Of a DNA stretch of 64,000 nt, positions 21,701-30,200 are shown one piece after another. Source of the DNA: Circinella minor. Lineage: Eukaryota > Mucoromycota > Mucoromycetes > Mucorales > Lichtheimiaceae. Every line of letters begins with the position of its first letter. Position 1 is the first letter of the stretch. The notes under the pieces are model-generated. The model was not told the origin of the DNA, did not search any database, and saw nothing but the letters and a program-made list of their open reading frames with translations. Both the position numbers and the translations under genes were made by a program. Where the stretch lies: the NCBI GenBank assembly GCA_016758965.1, contig JAEPRB010000102.1, forward strand, positions 1-64,000, given 5' to 3'.

Positions 21701-22056
21701 TTGTTACATGATGCTGCTCTGGTGTTTTCTGGTAACATATGTTGAAAAATATCAATCCATTCATCATCGAGTGTTGGCGTTGTTGTTGGTGTTAGTGTTT
21801 GTGTGTTGTTCTGTGAATCTTTGAATTTTCTTTTTCTGCATTCCGCAATTAAATGTCCTACTTTTTTTACAATAGTGACATTTTCGTTTTTCCTTGTGGT
21901 TGTTGTCATTGCTAGTGTGGCGATTATAGGTGTTGGCATGACGATTGTTCGAATAGACGGTGTTGTTAGTATGATGATTTGGTGATCGATTGGCGCGAAA
22001 ACGGGAATTGTTATTGTTGTGGTTGGTATTAGACACATGTCAGTAATATTGAGCAT
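18715..22056 (-). CDS. Pol polyprotein of the complete gypsy element: protease, RT, RNase H, integrase
   Basis: A 1,113-codon frame without stop. Order on the protein: second half of the gag zinc knuckle (KKVGHLIAECRKRKF), retropepsin (ALIDTGSTLSS), RT (VIDLKSAYWAIKI; CYLDDVLLFS with the YxDD site), RNase H (HVDASNYGLGAV; HTDHAAL), integrase zinc domain (HFGVKKT, CDPCQRF) and catalytic core (WATDIVV; VSDNGTNY; GLCERVN), then a GPYVI C-terminal module. The true pol part starts at about 21885, where a one-base shift links it to gag. The codons before that are an out-of-frame reading of gag. The polypurine tract AAAAAAGGGGAATAA overlaps its last codons. All catalytic residues I can identify are present, so the enzyme could still be active. 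Confidence 0.85.
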   Translation of the reverse strand: MLNITDMCLIPTTTITIPVFAPIDHQIIILTTPSIRTIVMPTPIIATLAMTTTTRKNENVTIVKKVGHLIAECRKRKFKDSQNNTQTLTPTTTPTLDDEWIDIFQHMLPENTRAASCNNQENTNNRLRFHVPVKYKEHNKHYSALIDTGSTLSSITKQLVQHLDAPTTICRPTMIYYGNKSTQLTTETVTLQFSINTVDTKCTLYVVENQNENIILGMDWMTDEDIGLRPRTRSIFKIEEQNSAEHEAIAQDLLKKYPQLTNHGTVQPTINLPYEHPIDTGDSTPVVSRDYRRSPFEHDIIQNEVEAMLARNVIRPSISPWRSPIVLIKKPDNTWRFAIDLRGVNRVTKKSKQPIPTIDELLDKLHGSKYFSVIDLKSAYWAIKIKESDKCKTAFVANGKLFEFNSMVFGLCNAPGSFQAGMTYVLQGLLNTICYLDDVLLFSKTKDEHKQQLDALLCRLNKYNLKVSIQKCQLFKNDVKYLGFFINGHGIRADPAKTDAIISWKTPSSVKEVQRFLGFCAFHYKFLKNLSQTGFPLYKLLRKDTKFQWIQECQHAFDMLKQAVAKLPTLAYPDPRLPYDLHVDASNYGLGAVLIQNGRPIAFASRSLTPAEKNYSTTELECLGIVWSIQYFHCYIYGATLAIHTDHAALKSIISTKMPRGRLARWILTLQAYEFTIIHWKGVDHAAPNALSRQFQNNQGHAALTMDNFQRYQKDDPFIKSILQQGVQHPFLWHQEILFRKKEHTPPRPVLPPLMILNILQAAHDSKMAGHFGVKKTLDKAQELAWWPTMKEDVMAWIKGCDPCQRFKISTISTAAPMKPVLPRYVGDIWATDIVVLPETIRKNKYLLVFIEYLSKWCITIALPSFDSDHVANALLYEVVLKYSTPSRLVSDNGTNYISDAMNAVCTRLNIARSRTSVEYAQGDGLCERVNRTLKTSLAAYVDQQLHKWDEYLPYITFAYNTAKQSSTGYTPFELMYGRKAAVPLPNELCPKSKTYQTEKWMHYLNAHIPIIHGQAISNIKQAQARQKRFYDKTKTTKFDYKPGDLILHRNMEKSSFPKERWLGPYVILEKNNKDGTSFKIQKQEGNYRFPTTANIKHMRPYNKPPSFSKKGE

Positions 22057-23604
22057 TTTGATTCTGTATGGGGTTGTTGGTAGAGTTGGTTGGAAAGTCA
22101 GTTTTTGGAGAGTTATACATGGTACCTGTTGGTACTGATGAATATGGTTGTAACGTTAGTCCCGAACGCGCCAGATTATATTCGACTTCCGTACATAGTT
22201 TGATGGCTTCTTGTAAATTAGATGCACCTCTCATATAAACGGCTTCTTGTAGTTTTGGATGGATACGATCACAGAAAAAGTCGAGTTGTAACGGGTCGCT
22301 ATATATTTCAGCACGTATCAGAAGATCAGTAATTTCGGGTGCAAATTTACTCATTGGTGTGGTGTTTTGTCGTAAGTTTTTTAAATCAGCGAGAGCATTG
22401 CGAGTTGGTTGGGTACCCCCACCAAAATGTAAAAGAAAGGCTGATTTAAATTTATCGAAATTTTATTGTTGGTCAGGTCGCAATGTCGAAAACCATTTGA
22501 TAGCTGGGCCTTCTAAGGTGACGTTCAGTTCATCAAGGCGGTCTTCCAGCGTAAAATGAAGAAAATCACAAGTACGAGTATATGTCTCAAGCCAATGTTG
22601 AGCGGTCGTGGGGTCACCATTACTAAATTTTGGAATTTTAATGCGTTGACGACGGTCATGGATGGTAGCTGAGAGACGAGCTGTGGATGGTAATTCGGAA
22701 GATATAGGTTGTTGTGTTGATTGTGAGATGGTGGTTGTGTGATGAAGTTGTTGCTGTTGTTGTATCGATGCTTCAAGTTCAAGAAGACGTTGTTGCATAT
22801 CATGTAATTGGTGTGTTGCTGTTAAAGGTGAATTATGTGGGATTGGTGTCAGAGTTTGGCGGACAAAATGGATTAATGGTGGTGAGAGATGTAAGTCTTG
22901 GCATACCTCAGCAGTGGGCCATTCAGTATCCATCAAGAGATTTTGGAAATGGTCAGGGTGTTGTGTAAATGCAGTATGAAATTCATGGGCCATTGCTTGA
23001 CGATCAACGTGAAGTTGTTGATCCAAATTGGTTATATGTTGATCGAGAGTAAGAGCTTCTTGTTGTTGTCGGAGCAGAACTGATTCAATTTGGGCACGTT
23101 GTGGTTGGGAGATATATGGAAATGACGTTGTAACCCCCTCTATACCGCGTAATATTTCGTCACGTTGATTCAAAAGAGCTTGTTTTCTACCATATATATA
23201 GTTGACAAGATCTTGGTAGTTGTTCTTGAGTTGGAGATAATAAATACGGAGCTGTTCATCGTCAAAAAATCCAGGTTCGACCGACATGGGAGTAACGCTT
23301 GGTCTTGGGGTATTATCAGTTGTATGGACCCGACTCGGGTCAGTGGGAACACGGGGGGTGGCTGTTGAAAGGCAGTCGTTTGAGTAGGAATGGCCGAGAG
23401 CAGAAGAGAACGAGAGTGGGCCTGAACCGGAGTAACAGTTTAACGAGACAGAGGTGGCGCGGTGTGAGCAATTTGAGAAGACATTTCAGAGGCTGTTGAG
23501 TCAGGAATAATGGGAGCAGATGTAGTGGCAGCCAAAGAGGTAGTAACAGGAGTAGGAGTGGTAACTTGATCCGGGGTGAGCGATGGCGAGAGAGAAGCAG
23601 ACAT
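21764..23604 (-). pseudogene. Gag of the complete gypsy element, with several breaks
   Basis: It starts at ATG 23602-23604, about 15 bases after the primer-binding site. Pro/Thr-rich N-terminus; TAA at 23440-23442; a frame change near a C6 run at about 23355; then a coiled coil (MSVEPGFFDDEQLRIYYLQL) and capsid domain (QHWLETYTRTCDFLHF). TAA at 22461-22463 stands after DQQ. The rest of capsid follows, TGA at 22038-22040, an Asn-rich linker and a zinc knuckle (CHYCKK) interrupted by an A7 run. The knuckle is completed only in the pol frame (VGHLIAEC). All three stops lie in frame with protein-like sequence on both sides. This contrasts with the unbroken pol. Confidence 0.75.
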
Positions 23605-23618
23605 AATGTGTTAATTTA

Positions 23619-23630
23619 GCTTCTCCACCA
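23619..23630 (-). other. primer-binding site of the complete gypsy element
   Basis: On the minus strand TGGTGGAGAAGC lies one base inside the 5' LTR. TGG at its start pairs with the CCA end of a tRNA, the usual minus-strand primer. Which tRNA is used cannot be told without the genome's tRNA set. Confidence 0.7.
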
Positions 23631-23631
23631 A

Positions 23632-23897
23632 TGTAAGATGTAGCTTCGGAATATAAAAATAAGGATAGAAATATAAAGTATCTGATTTATAAACGTAATA
23701 GAAGATAGCTTTTTATTATTATAATAAAGAGGAGGGTTTATATAGTTTTCTATAATATCGCTATCAGCATTGTTATCACTAAACTTCTACATGTGATTAT
23801 TACTATTTTGTCTTATGATTACTATTATTTTATATAATGATTATTAAGGTTGTTACATCAGAATATGATTGGCTAGTTGATAAGTCGACACTTTACG
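23632..23897 (-). repeat. 5' LTR of the complete gypsy element
   Basis: Same 266-bp sequence as 18449-18714, with four differences (A/G, G/A, C/T and A/G). On the plus strand it ends TTTACG, where the other copy ends CTTACA. Four transitions and no transversion point to a fairly recent insertion with transition-biased decay. Confidence 0.9.
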
Positions 23898-23902
23898 CAC
23901 CA
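23898..23902. repeat. target-site duplication CACCA, right
   Basis: Second copy of the pentamer found at 18444-18448, directly after the LTR. Confidence 0.85.
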
Positions 23903-24475
23903 TATTAGCTGCGCTTGATGCCCATAAACATCCAGCTAGCAATCAGCACCAATATCTTGATGAACATCCCAGTACAACCTTCACCAAATGGATTGATAAC
24001 CCTCCCCCTAGCCAAAATGCATAATTAAGAAATCTTTCCCATTAGCTTCACTTACCTTTTACCCCCAACCATCTTTTTTCTTCTTTTCTCATATTTTCAC
24101 TTTAATATTAAGATAACTCCCCTATTTGATAAACTTTCAAGGATCAACTGCTAAAATAGGTTATAGGGATTTAAAATACCGACCAAATTTTTTTTTAAAA
24201 AGTTTAAAAGATCAAAGGATTAGATTCAAGGATAAATCCCGTGAAAAGCAATAGCTGAAGTTTTTTTGTGGAAATAAAATAAATTACAATAAAAAGATCA
24301 TATGCTTTTTTCTTATAGCATTGTTGTATGATTTTTGAGGTATTAGGAAAATATTCTCTGGGTTAAGTTAAAGGATCAAAGGATGAGATTCAAGGATTCA
24401 CTCTTGAAAATATTTAAACATCCGATCATCCTTTGTCTTTTGTAGTACCCCCCTTTCACGTCCTTTTCCCCATCT
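23903..24475. other. pre-insertion sequence and repeat between the gypsy and Harbinger elements
   Basis: 23903-24025 is the right-hand continuation of the frame interrupted by the gypsy element. After a pyrimidine-rich stretch comes a dispersed repeat (24198-24445), then a C/T-rich run up to the Harbinger terminus. No intact gene. Confidence 0.4.
24198..24445 (+). repeat. dispersed repeat, copy 1 (GGATCAAAGGATTAGATTCA family)
   Basis: It starts near AAGTTTAAAAGATCAAAGG and ends near CTTGAAAATATTTAAACATC. It carries two direct copies of an about 35-base motif (GATCAAAGGATNAGATTCAA) at its two ends. A second copy in inverted orientation lies at about 60185-60475. Non-coding, and without convincing inverted ends. 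Confidence 0.65.
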
Positions 24476-24550
24476 CCCAATACCTGCTCTCATGATGCGA
24501 ATCAAGTCCTGAGGGATCCTCCATATATGGAGCGTGAGCTGAGTAGGAAA
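24476..24550 (+). repeat. left terminal inverted repeat of the Harbinger element
   Basis: CCCAATACCTGCTCTCATGA through to GAGTAGGAAA is the inverted counterpart of the right end. It contains the palindrome CCATATATGG and one unit each of the motifs that are multiplied on the right. Confidence 0.8.
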
Positions 24551-24681
24551 AAAAAAAGAGCGAAAGGGCTCTTTTTTTCTCCCAAATTAGGACAAACTAA
24601 AGTGCCTTGTACACGTGCTACGCATTTCCTGAGTTCTATATTTCTTGAACTTCTTCTAAAATTTACATTCAAAATGGGTAA

Positions 24682-25854
24682 ATGGCACGACAACCAACAC
24701 GCAATTTTTTCCCCAGAATGCAACATATGTGGAATCTAAGTCGTTCTACTACTACTCCCTCACCTCGCACTACCCCAACCTTTTCAACATTTACTGATGG
24801 TAATTTAGAAAATGTTACACCCAGACCTGAGGAAAATTACCTTCCATTGCAGCCAAGTGTTGCAAATGATTTTGAAGCTTCAATGGCTAATGGAAATATC
24901 TCTTGGAATCCGGATACCATTGAAGAACTTTTTTCCTTGATGGATGTCAACTACAACAGTATTAGTGAGACTTCTAATCAACGTGTCGTTGCTAATTTGT
25001 GGGAAGGGATGTGCACGGATCTTAAGGCTCGTGCTGCAGCAGCTTTGGAAAATGACACGAGTTATGATGTTGCTACTTTTACACGCTTACTTAACGTTGA
25101 AAAAATGAAATGCAAATGGAATACAATGAGGAGTAACTATGTGATGATTCGTGATGCATGTGGTCTTACTGGTGTGGGGGGAGAGCATCCAAACGTGAAC
25201 TAGATTTATTATGATAAAGTTGGACAGATTTTGAAGGAAGATAGATCCATCCATCCTGAAAATAACATTGAATCGATGGGTGATGGTGACCGCTCCGGAG
25301 AGAGCGTATTTGAAAATTTTCAGGCTGAACGGGATCAACAGAGTACAATACAGTTGTTCCAAGCTGCAGAAGAAACCCAGGCAATGGCAACTGCACCAGA
25401 ATCGGCAGCAGCAGCAGCAACAACAACAACAGAAGCAGCAACAACAGAAACAGCAGAAGCAGCAACAACAACTGGAGGGGTTGGACGAGGTCGATATTCA
25501 TTTATTGACATTGCTGCTGTTCGACGCAACTTAACAGAAGCAAATATCGAATTCGACCAGCAGATGGAAAGAAGCCAAGACAGCATGTTTGACAGGCTGA
25601 ATGGTATTCTCGAACGCCAAGCAGCCAAACGAAAGGCAGATTTGGATGACGTTATTGACGCTATTGTAAGAGAGAGATCAGCGGATCGTGAGCTCAAGCG
25701 TCAACGTCATGAAAATCAACAATTGATGCTTGCCTGCATGAATGATAACATGGAAAAGATGGTTAGAGGCCAGAGAGCCATGCTGAGAATGATGGGATAT
25801 GGTGATGAAGTGACGCAACGAGATCGTACTAATGATGATTCCCAAGATGAATAA
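24682..25854 (+). pseudogene. Myb/SANT-like DNA-binding partner of the Harbinger transposase, one stop codon
   Basis: ATG at 24682. A trihelix/Myb-like domain occupies about residues 80-170 (VANLWEGMCTDLKARAA; MKCKWNTMRSNYVMIRD). TAG follows at 25201-25203, and the frame then continues IYYDKVGQIL, an Ala/Thr-rich linker (a CAG/CAA microsatellite) and a charged C-terminal coiled coil (RERSADRELKRQRHENQQ), ending TAA at 25854. In related Harbinger partners an aromatic residue stands at the broken position, so Trp-to-stop is likely. The product would end after the DNA-binding domain unless the stop is read through. Confidence 0.65.
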
Positions 25855-26022
25855 TAAAATACTTTGATTTTTAAAAAAACATAGTTATATAATCAACATG
25901 TATTAATCACTTTCATAATAACAAATATCACGCTAACCACCAAAAATAAATCAAACATATCAAATAGTTCTTGAGATAATTCTTTAATCAATTAATTAAT
26001 AAAAAATTCAATACGGTTCTTA

Positions 26023-27888
26023 CTATGTTGTGTTTCTAGGAATAGAGGTTAATACTCGTTGCATGAGATGATTACGGACAGATCTTCCTTCCTCTCTCAA
26101 CTGATTATGCAATCGTCGAATTGCAAGATCAGTTCGAGTAGCTGGATCCAAGTCTTCATATGAAAATGTAGGATGTGGGGTAATGTTTTCATTAGTAATT
26201 GGATCCTGACCTAACGGAAAGAGATCAATAGTGATTTCCCGACCCTGAGACTCATGGTTATCCATATCTACAAACCCGTCATACTGTTGGATTACGTCAG
26301 TTTCATCCTCTTCATCTTGAACACTGAGACATATATTATGCAATACGCAGCAAGCATAAATGGTTTTAGAAATCCGTTCAACATCCCACATAAAAAGATG
26401 TTTCCACAATTTTCTCCAACGAGCAACTAATGCACCAAATGAATGTTCAACTACAATTCTTGTACTGGAGAGTATTTTGTTAAATTCACTTTTGTCACGC
26501 TCTGTTGGATTAATAAACGGCACTACTACAGTAGGCATCATTGGGAAAGCGGAATCTAATAAAATATATATTATTCCAGTTAGCATAAAGGATATATCAC
26601 CTAAACTAATGTACAGAATTAATATATTAAGTTGATATATTACCAGCAACGACATAAGAGCGATCCATACACATACGATCAGGCATACTTAACATGTTTC
26701 GATATAATGCGCCAGACCTAAAGGCACGAGCATCATTAGTGCGTCCTTGTTTTATTCACATAATATCCCAAGTTAGTATTTAATAATGATAACGACAAAA
26801 TATTGTGGATTGTACGTCTTACCTGTATTTCCGACTTTAACGTATGTAAAACGTCGTTTATGATCGCAGACAGCAAGTAAGCAAATTGATGCATGGTTTT
26901 TTCTATCCACATAGTAGTCACCATGTCGATTAGGTTTTTGAATCACAACAAGCTTTCCGTCCATTGCTCCAACAACACCGGGTAGCCTTGGCTTTTCACG
27001 TGTTGCTCTACTTGTAAACCCTTCCATTATTTCTCGTGTACGATGAAGATCATCCTTTGGCCATGTGATATAAGCTTCACCCACAGTCCTCATTGCATTA
27101 ATAAATCGGTTAGTAAAGTTGTTATACGACCCATCCGAAATTCCAAGGGTTTCATGCATAATTCGAAATCCATAGTCAGAATTGGCAAAACGCCAAAGTA
27201 CTACTGCAACTTGAATTTCTACTGATATCCCATCTCGTTCTTGAGATCCTGCATATTCTGGATGCTCCATCAGTCCATTAACCAAACGTCCGAAAGCAGC
27301 ACGTGTAATTCGATAATGGGACTTAAAAGCTTCTCGCCCTTGTCCATTATCGCTTAGATTTGGATGACGAACTACCCACCAATGTCGTGTTTCGTATGCT
27401 CGCGATGGTCTATGTGCGCGTGGAGCATTGGCTTTCACAAACACAGGATTTCCCCAGAATATCTCAAAAAAAATATCCTCGTATACAATTCTGATTCGTA
27501 AAGCTACTTCCATCATAGATGCTACAATGCGTTCGTAAGGTATAGTATCTAATAAATCAGATTCATATGCAATCATTTCGATCAGCATTTCTTCTTCTTC
27601 TTCTCTTTGAAGCATTTCGTTATCTTCTTCTTCATTTTCAGCCATCGTCAATTCAATTGCTGCGACTGTTGTTCTTATAACTGCTATGTGAGATTCCGCA
27701 TTTGTAAAGACAAAATTAAAATCAGCATTATAAGTCATATCCAACATTCTTTCATGTGTTTCTATGTTGACATCATCAATGACAGATTCATATTCTCTGT
27801 TGTTGTTGCCGTCTAGTTGAAACAAAGAAAGGGGAAAAAAGTTGTTATTGTTCATATTATTGGGAACTCGTAAAGTATTCAAATTCAT
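26023..27888 (-). CDS. PIF/Harbinger transposase (DDE_Tnp_4), three exons
   Basis: Exons 27888-26823, 26745-26644 and 26555-26023 join in frame. The first intron has a TACTAAC branch point. The protein has an acidic N-terminal extension, a helix-turn-helix region (HYRITRAAFGRLVNGLM; ISDGSYNNFTNRFI) and a DDE core: GAMDGKLV (first Asp), RTNDARAFRSG (second) and STRIVVEHSFGALVARW (Glu). GDSAFP lies between the last two. It cuts the element's ends in the nucleus. No stop or frameshift was found, so of the TE genes here this one and the gypsy pol look intact. Confidence 0.85.
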
Positions 27889-27895
27889 ATATTAT

Positions 27896-28027
27896 TTCCT
27901 ACTCAGCTCACGCTCCATATATGGAGGATCCACCATATATGGAGGATCCCTCAGGATTTAATTCGCATCGTGAGAGCAGGTATCGTGAGAGCAGGTATCG
28001 TGAGAGCAGGTAGAGCAGGTAATGGGG
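27896..28027 (-). repeat. right terminal inverted repeat of the Harbinger element, expanded
   Basis: It matches the left repeat but is longer, because CCATATATGGAGGATCC occurs twice and ATCGTGAGAGCAGGT three times, followed by a half unit. These tandem units may be transposase or Myb binding sites. Confidence 0.75.
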
Positions 28028-28415
28028 TTTTTTATTTTCTAATTTCCTTTTTGAGCCGTCTCAATCAATATGTCCTAACAGACGCTGAATTATAGGAGAC
28101 ATAATAAAATTCATAAAATTTTAAACGTAACTCCAATAATATGCCCTACTTAACTATTAATATTGCTAAGTTTAAATATGATGGGTCAGTTTGCAAGCCA
28201 ACACTTTACATACCGTTCGTCACTAATTATAAGAATAAAGATGATAAGAAGCATATTGAAAGCGTATAGTAATAGTAATAGCAAAATTTGAAGTCAACTT
28301 CATTATATATAATATAGCTCATCTCGAATTAGGCAATCAAGTTCAAGTATATAGAGGAAAAAACAAAAACTGGAAAACAGCCATCAGTTGCACATTTGTC
28401 TTGTTTTTTTAATAA
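28028..28415. other. spacer between the Harbinger element and the kinase gene
   Basis: AT-rich, without open frames that look coding. It would contain the kinase terminator region. Nothing else seen. Confidence 0.5.
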
Positions 28416-30008
28416 TCACTCTGCTTTCGAAACATTAATGTTGTTTGAGGTGGTGGTATTAGTACATGATATTAAATTGTTATTGTTCTTGATCGTCATT
28501 GCTTCAGCTAAGCCATCAAAGCCTTGCTGTGCCACTTTACAAGTCGCTAATTTGCAAGCAAATTCCAAAGAGGACGAATAAAGCATCCCTTGTAACAACG
28601 TCGCTATGACACCTCCAATAAAGGTATCACCTGCACCTACCGAATCCTTGACCTGAGATAATCGAGGAGCTGCGGCGTGAATTACTTCTCCACTAGGCTG
28701 TAAGCAGGCTGCTCCATCCGATCCCCACGTACAATATAGCGCTGCCCTTTATTTAAAAAATATTACAACATGATAACAATTTCTTCTGTCAATCTCATAT
28801 ATAATACTTCTAAAAAAACGAAAAAAAGACAGCGTAAGCGCCAAAAAAAAAAGAAAAAGTAAAAAGAGGGATGATATATACTGTGATTTACAATGCGATC
28901 GCATTGCCCTTAAGAAATCTACTGGATGGTTGTATCCACGACATTCAGCGAATAATTTTGAAAAGAATACTACATCTCCCTGATATATAATGAAGCACTT
29001 AATGAGGTTAACCTTATATTACATGTAATCAATGATTAATTTACAAATGACATCTAAATTACCTTGTTCATGAGCAAGTCAATATGTTCTCGATCTGGTT
29101 TTTCTAACTCCACCGAGATTGTAAGGGTTGAACGCCACCCTTCACGTCGTGCTTTATCATCAATCCAGTCAATTTGTTGCACTGCCTGTTCCACATTACG
29201 ACCTTCGAAATGTATCCACTGAAAAAGCTCTTTTCTCTTCGATTCAGAAATAGGTGTTTCAGTAAATTTATCTACCTCAATTTTCTTTGCAAATTCGTCT
29301 CGAGAAATGTCTTTGATCCTGTTTTATTAAACGTAATTACCATTTTTATCAATAACAAAAAAAAAGATAACGAATAGAATATTGGTTTAAGAGAGAGACA
29401 TAATCTATATAACATCAAGAATAATTTTGGTATACACAATATAATACATACTTACGAGGTGTTCGAAATAATTGTTCTGGAACCCGTTGTCCTACTTTGA
29501 ATAATGTAAGACGAAGGCGTAGGGGATTTGCGAATTATGCATGTGGATGTTTTGATACCTTTGCCCTCGAGCTGTGTAATCATTTCCCTTTTGGATTGAA
29601 CCAAATGTTCAGAAATAACCCCATCCATATATGGAATTTGTAAGCAATATATTAGTTTAATGTGGTAATAATTATTAATATTGATAGCAGTAACACGTAT
29701 TAATCTTATCATGGAGCGATAACAAACTTTGACGATTCTTCCGGACCAATAGCAGACATAACATATACGTTAGTGTGATGAAATTGTGCTAGAACCTCGC
29801 TTGTATTCCCTATATTGCCACCACGACGTTGCTCCATGTTTAAAGCTCGTAATTTATGATCTTCTTGCGGAAAGTGGTCTACGTCAAGTATAGTATCCAA
29901 GTATATTTGTCCAACAAGAAGTACATTAGCCGGGTGATTTGTTGTCATAGTGCCCGTATACAAAGGGAATGAATTCATTAAGTTATCGATCGATTTGGAA
30001 TGTACCAT
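28416..30008 (-). CDS. PfkB-family sugar kinase, ketohexokinase-like
   Basis: Exons 30008-29728, 29587-29456, 29318-29063, 28979-28892 and 28741-28416. The N-terminal block VGQIYLDTILDVDHFPQED with RRGGNIGNTSEVLAQF is the PfkB substrate-binding region in the form found in ketohexokinases. PSSYIIQSRTTGSRTII follows. The C-terminal signature VKDSVGAGDTFIGG holds the catalytic Asp of GAGD. It should phosphorylate a sugar (fructose at C1 if a true ketohexokinase) with ATP in the cytosol. ATG at 30006-30008 is used; an internal Met (MTTNHP, 60 bases downstream) is an alternative start. The splice acceptor of exon 2 is the least certain. The gene shares a 192-bp promoter with the divergent TCP11-like gene. 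Confidence 0.8.
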
Positions 30009-30200
30009 GGGTCATGGGACGTGATGGAACAAAGTATAAAGGTAATCAAGTAAGGGAAAGAAAAAAAGGGAGGCGGGGGGGGGGAGAGGACAGACACGTG
30101 CCCAAAGCCAATTCACTTTATATATTTTTTGAACTTTTTTTTTCTGCTCCGAATTTCAATCATCCTTTTTTTCCCACTTCTTTTCTTTTCCTTTGACACT
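30009..30200. promoter_or_regulatory. shared bidirectional promoter with G-run and CACGTG box
   Basis: 192 bases separate the two start codons. The stretch contains GGGAGGCGGGGGGGGGG (30068-30084), an E-box palindrome CACGTG at 30095-30100 and T-rich tracts toward the TCP11-like gene. CACGTG is bound by bHLH factors such as Cbf1/Pho4 types in fungi. Its use here is inferred only from position. Confidence 0.45.

Larger units (their letters stand above)
18449..23897 (-). mobile_element. complete Ty3/gypsy retrotransposon
   Basis: Two 266-bp LTRs, a 5-bp target duplication, a primer-binding site (23619-23630), gag, a long open pol frame and a polypurine tract are all present. Read on the minus strand the order is LTR, PBS, gag with zinc knuckle, protease, RT, RNase H, integrase, PPT, LTR. 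There is no chromodomain, and the pol ends SKKGE at the PPT. The LTRs differ at four positions, all transitions. Pol is uninterrupted but gag has three stops and two frameshifts. Confidence 0.9.
24476..28027. mobile_element. PIF/Harbinger DNA transposon
   Basis: Inverted terminal repeats (24476-24550 and 27896-28027) enclose two convergent genes: a Myb/SANT-like protein (24682-25854, plus) and a spliced DDE_Tnp_4 transposase (27888-26023, minus). This two-gene layout is the hallmark of Harbinger elements, in which the Myb-like partner binds the ends and imports the transposase. The expected 3-bp target duplication cannot be fixed, because the outermost bases differ (CCCAATACC against GGTAATGGGG). 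Confidence 0.8.

Noticed and set aside
18715..22056. Pol frame starting at 22056 as its true N-terminus
   Set aside because: Its first about 57 codons overlap gag in another frame and resemble no domain. The domain order begins only at the zinc knuckle near 21885.
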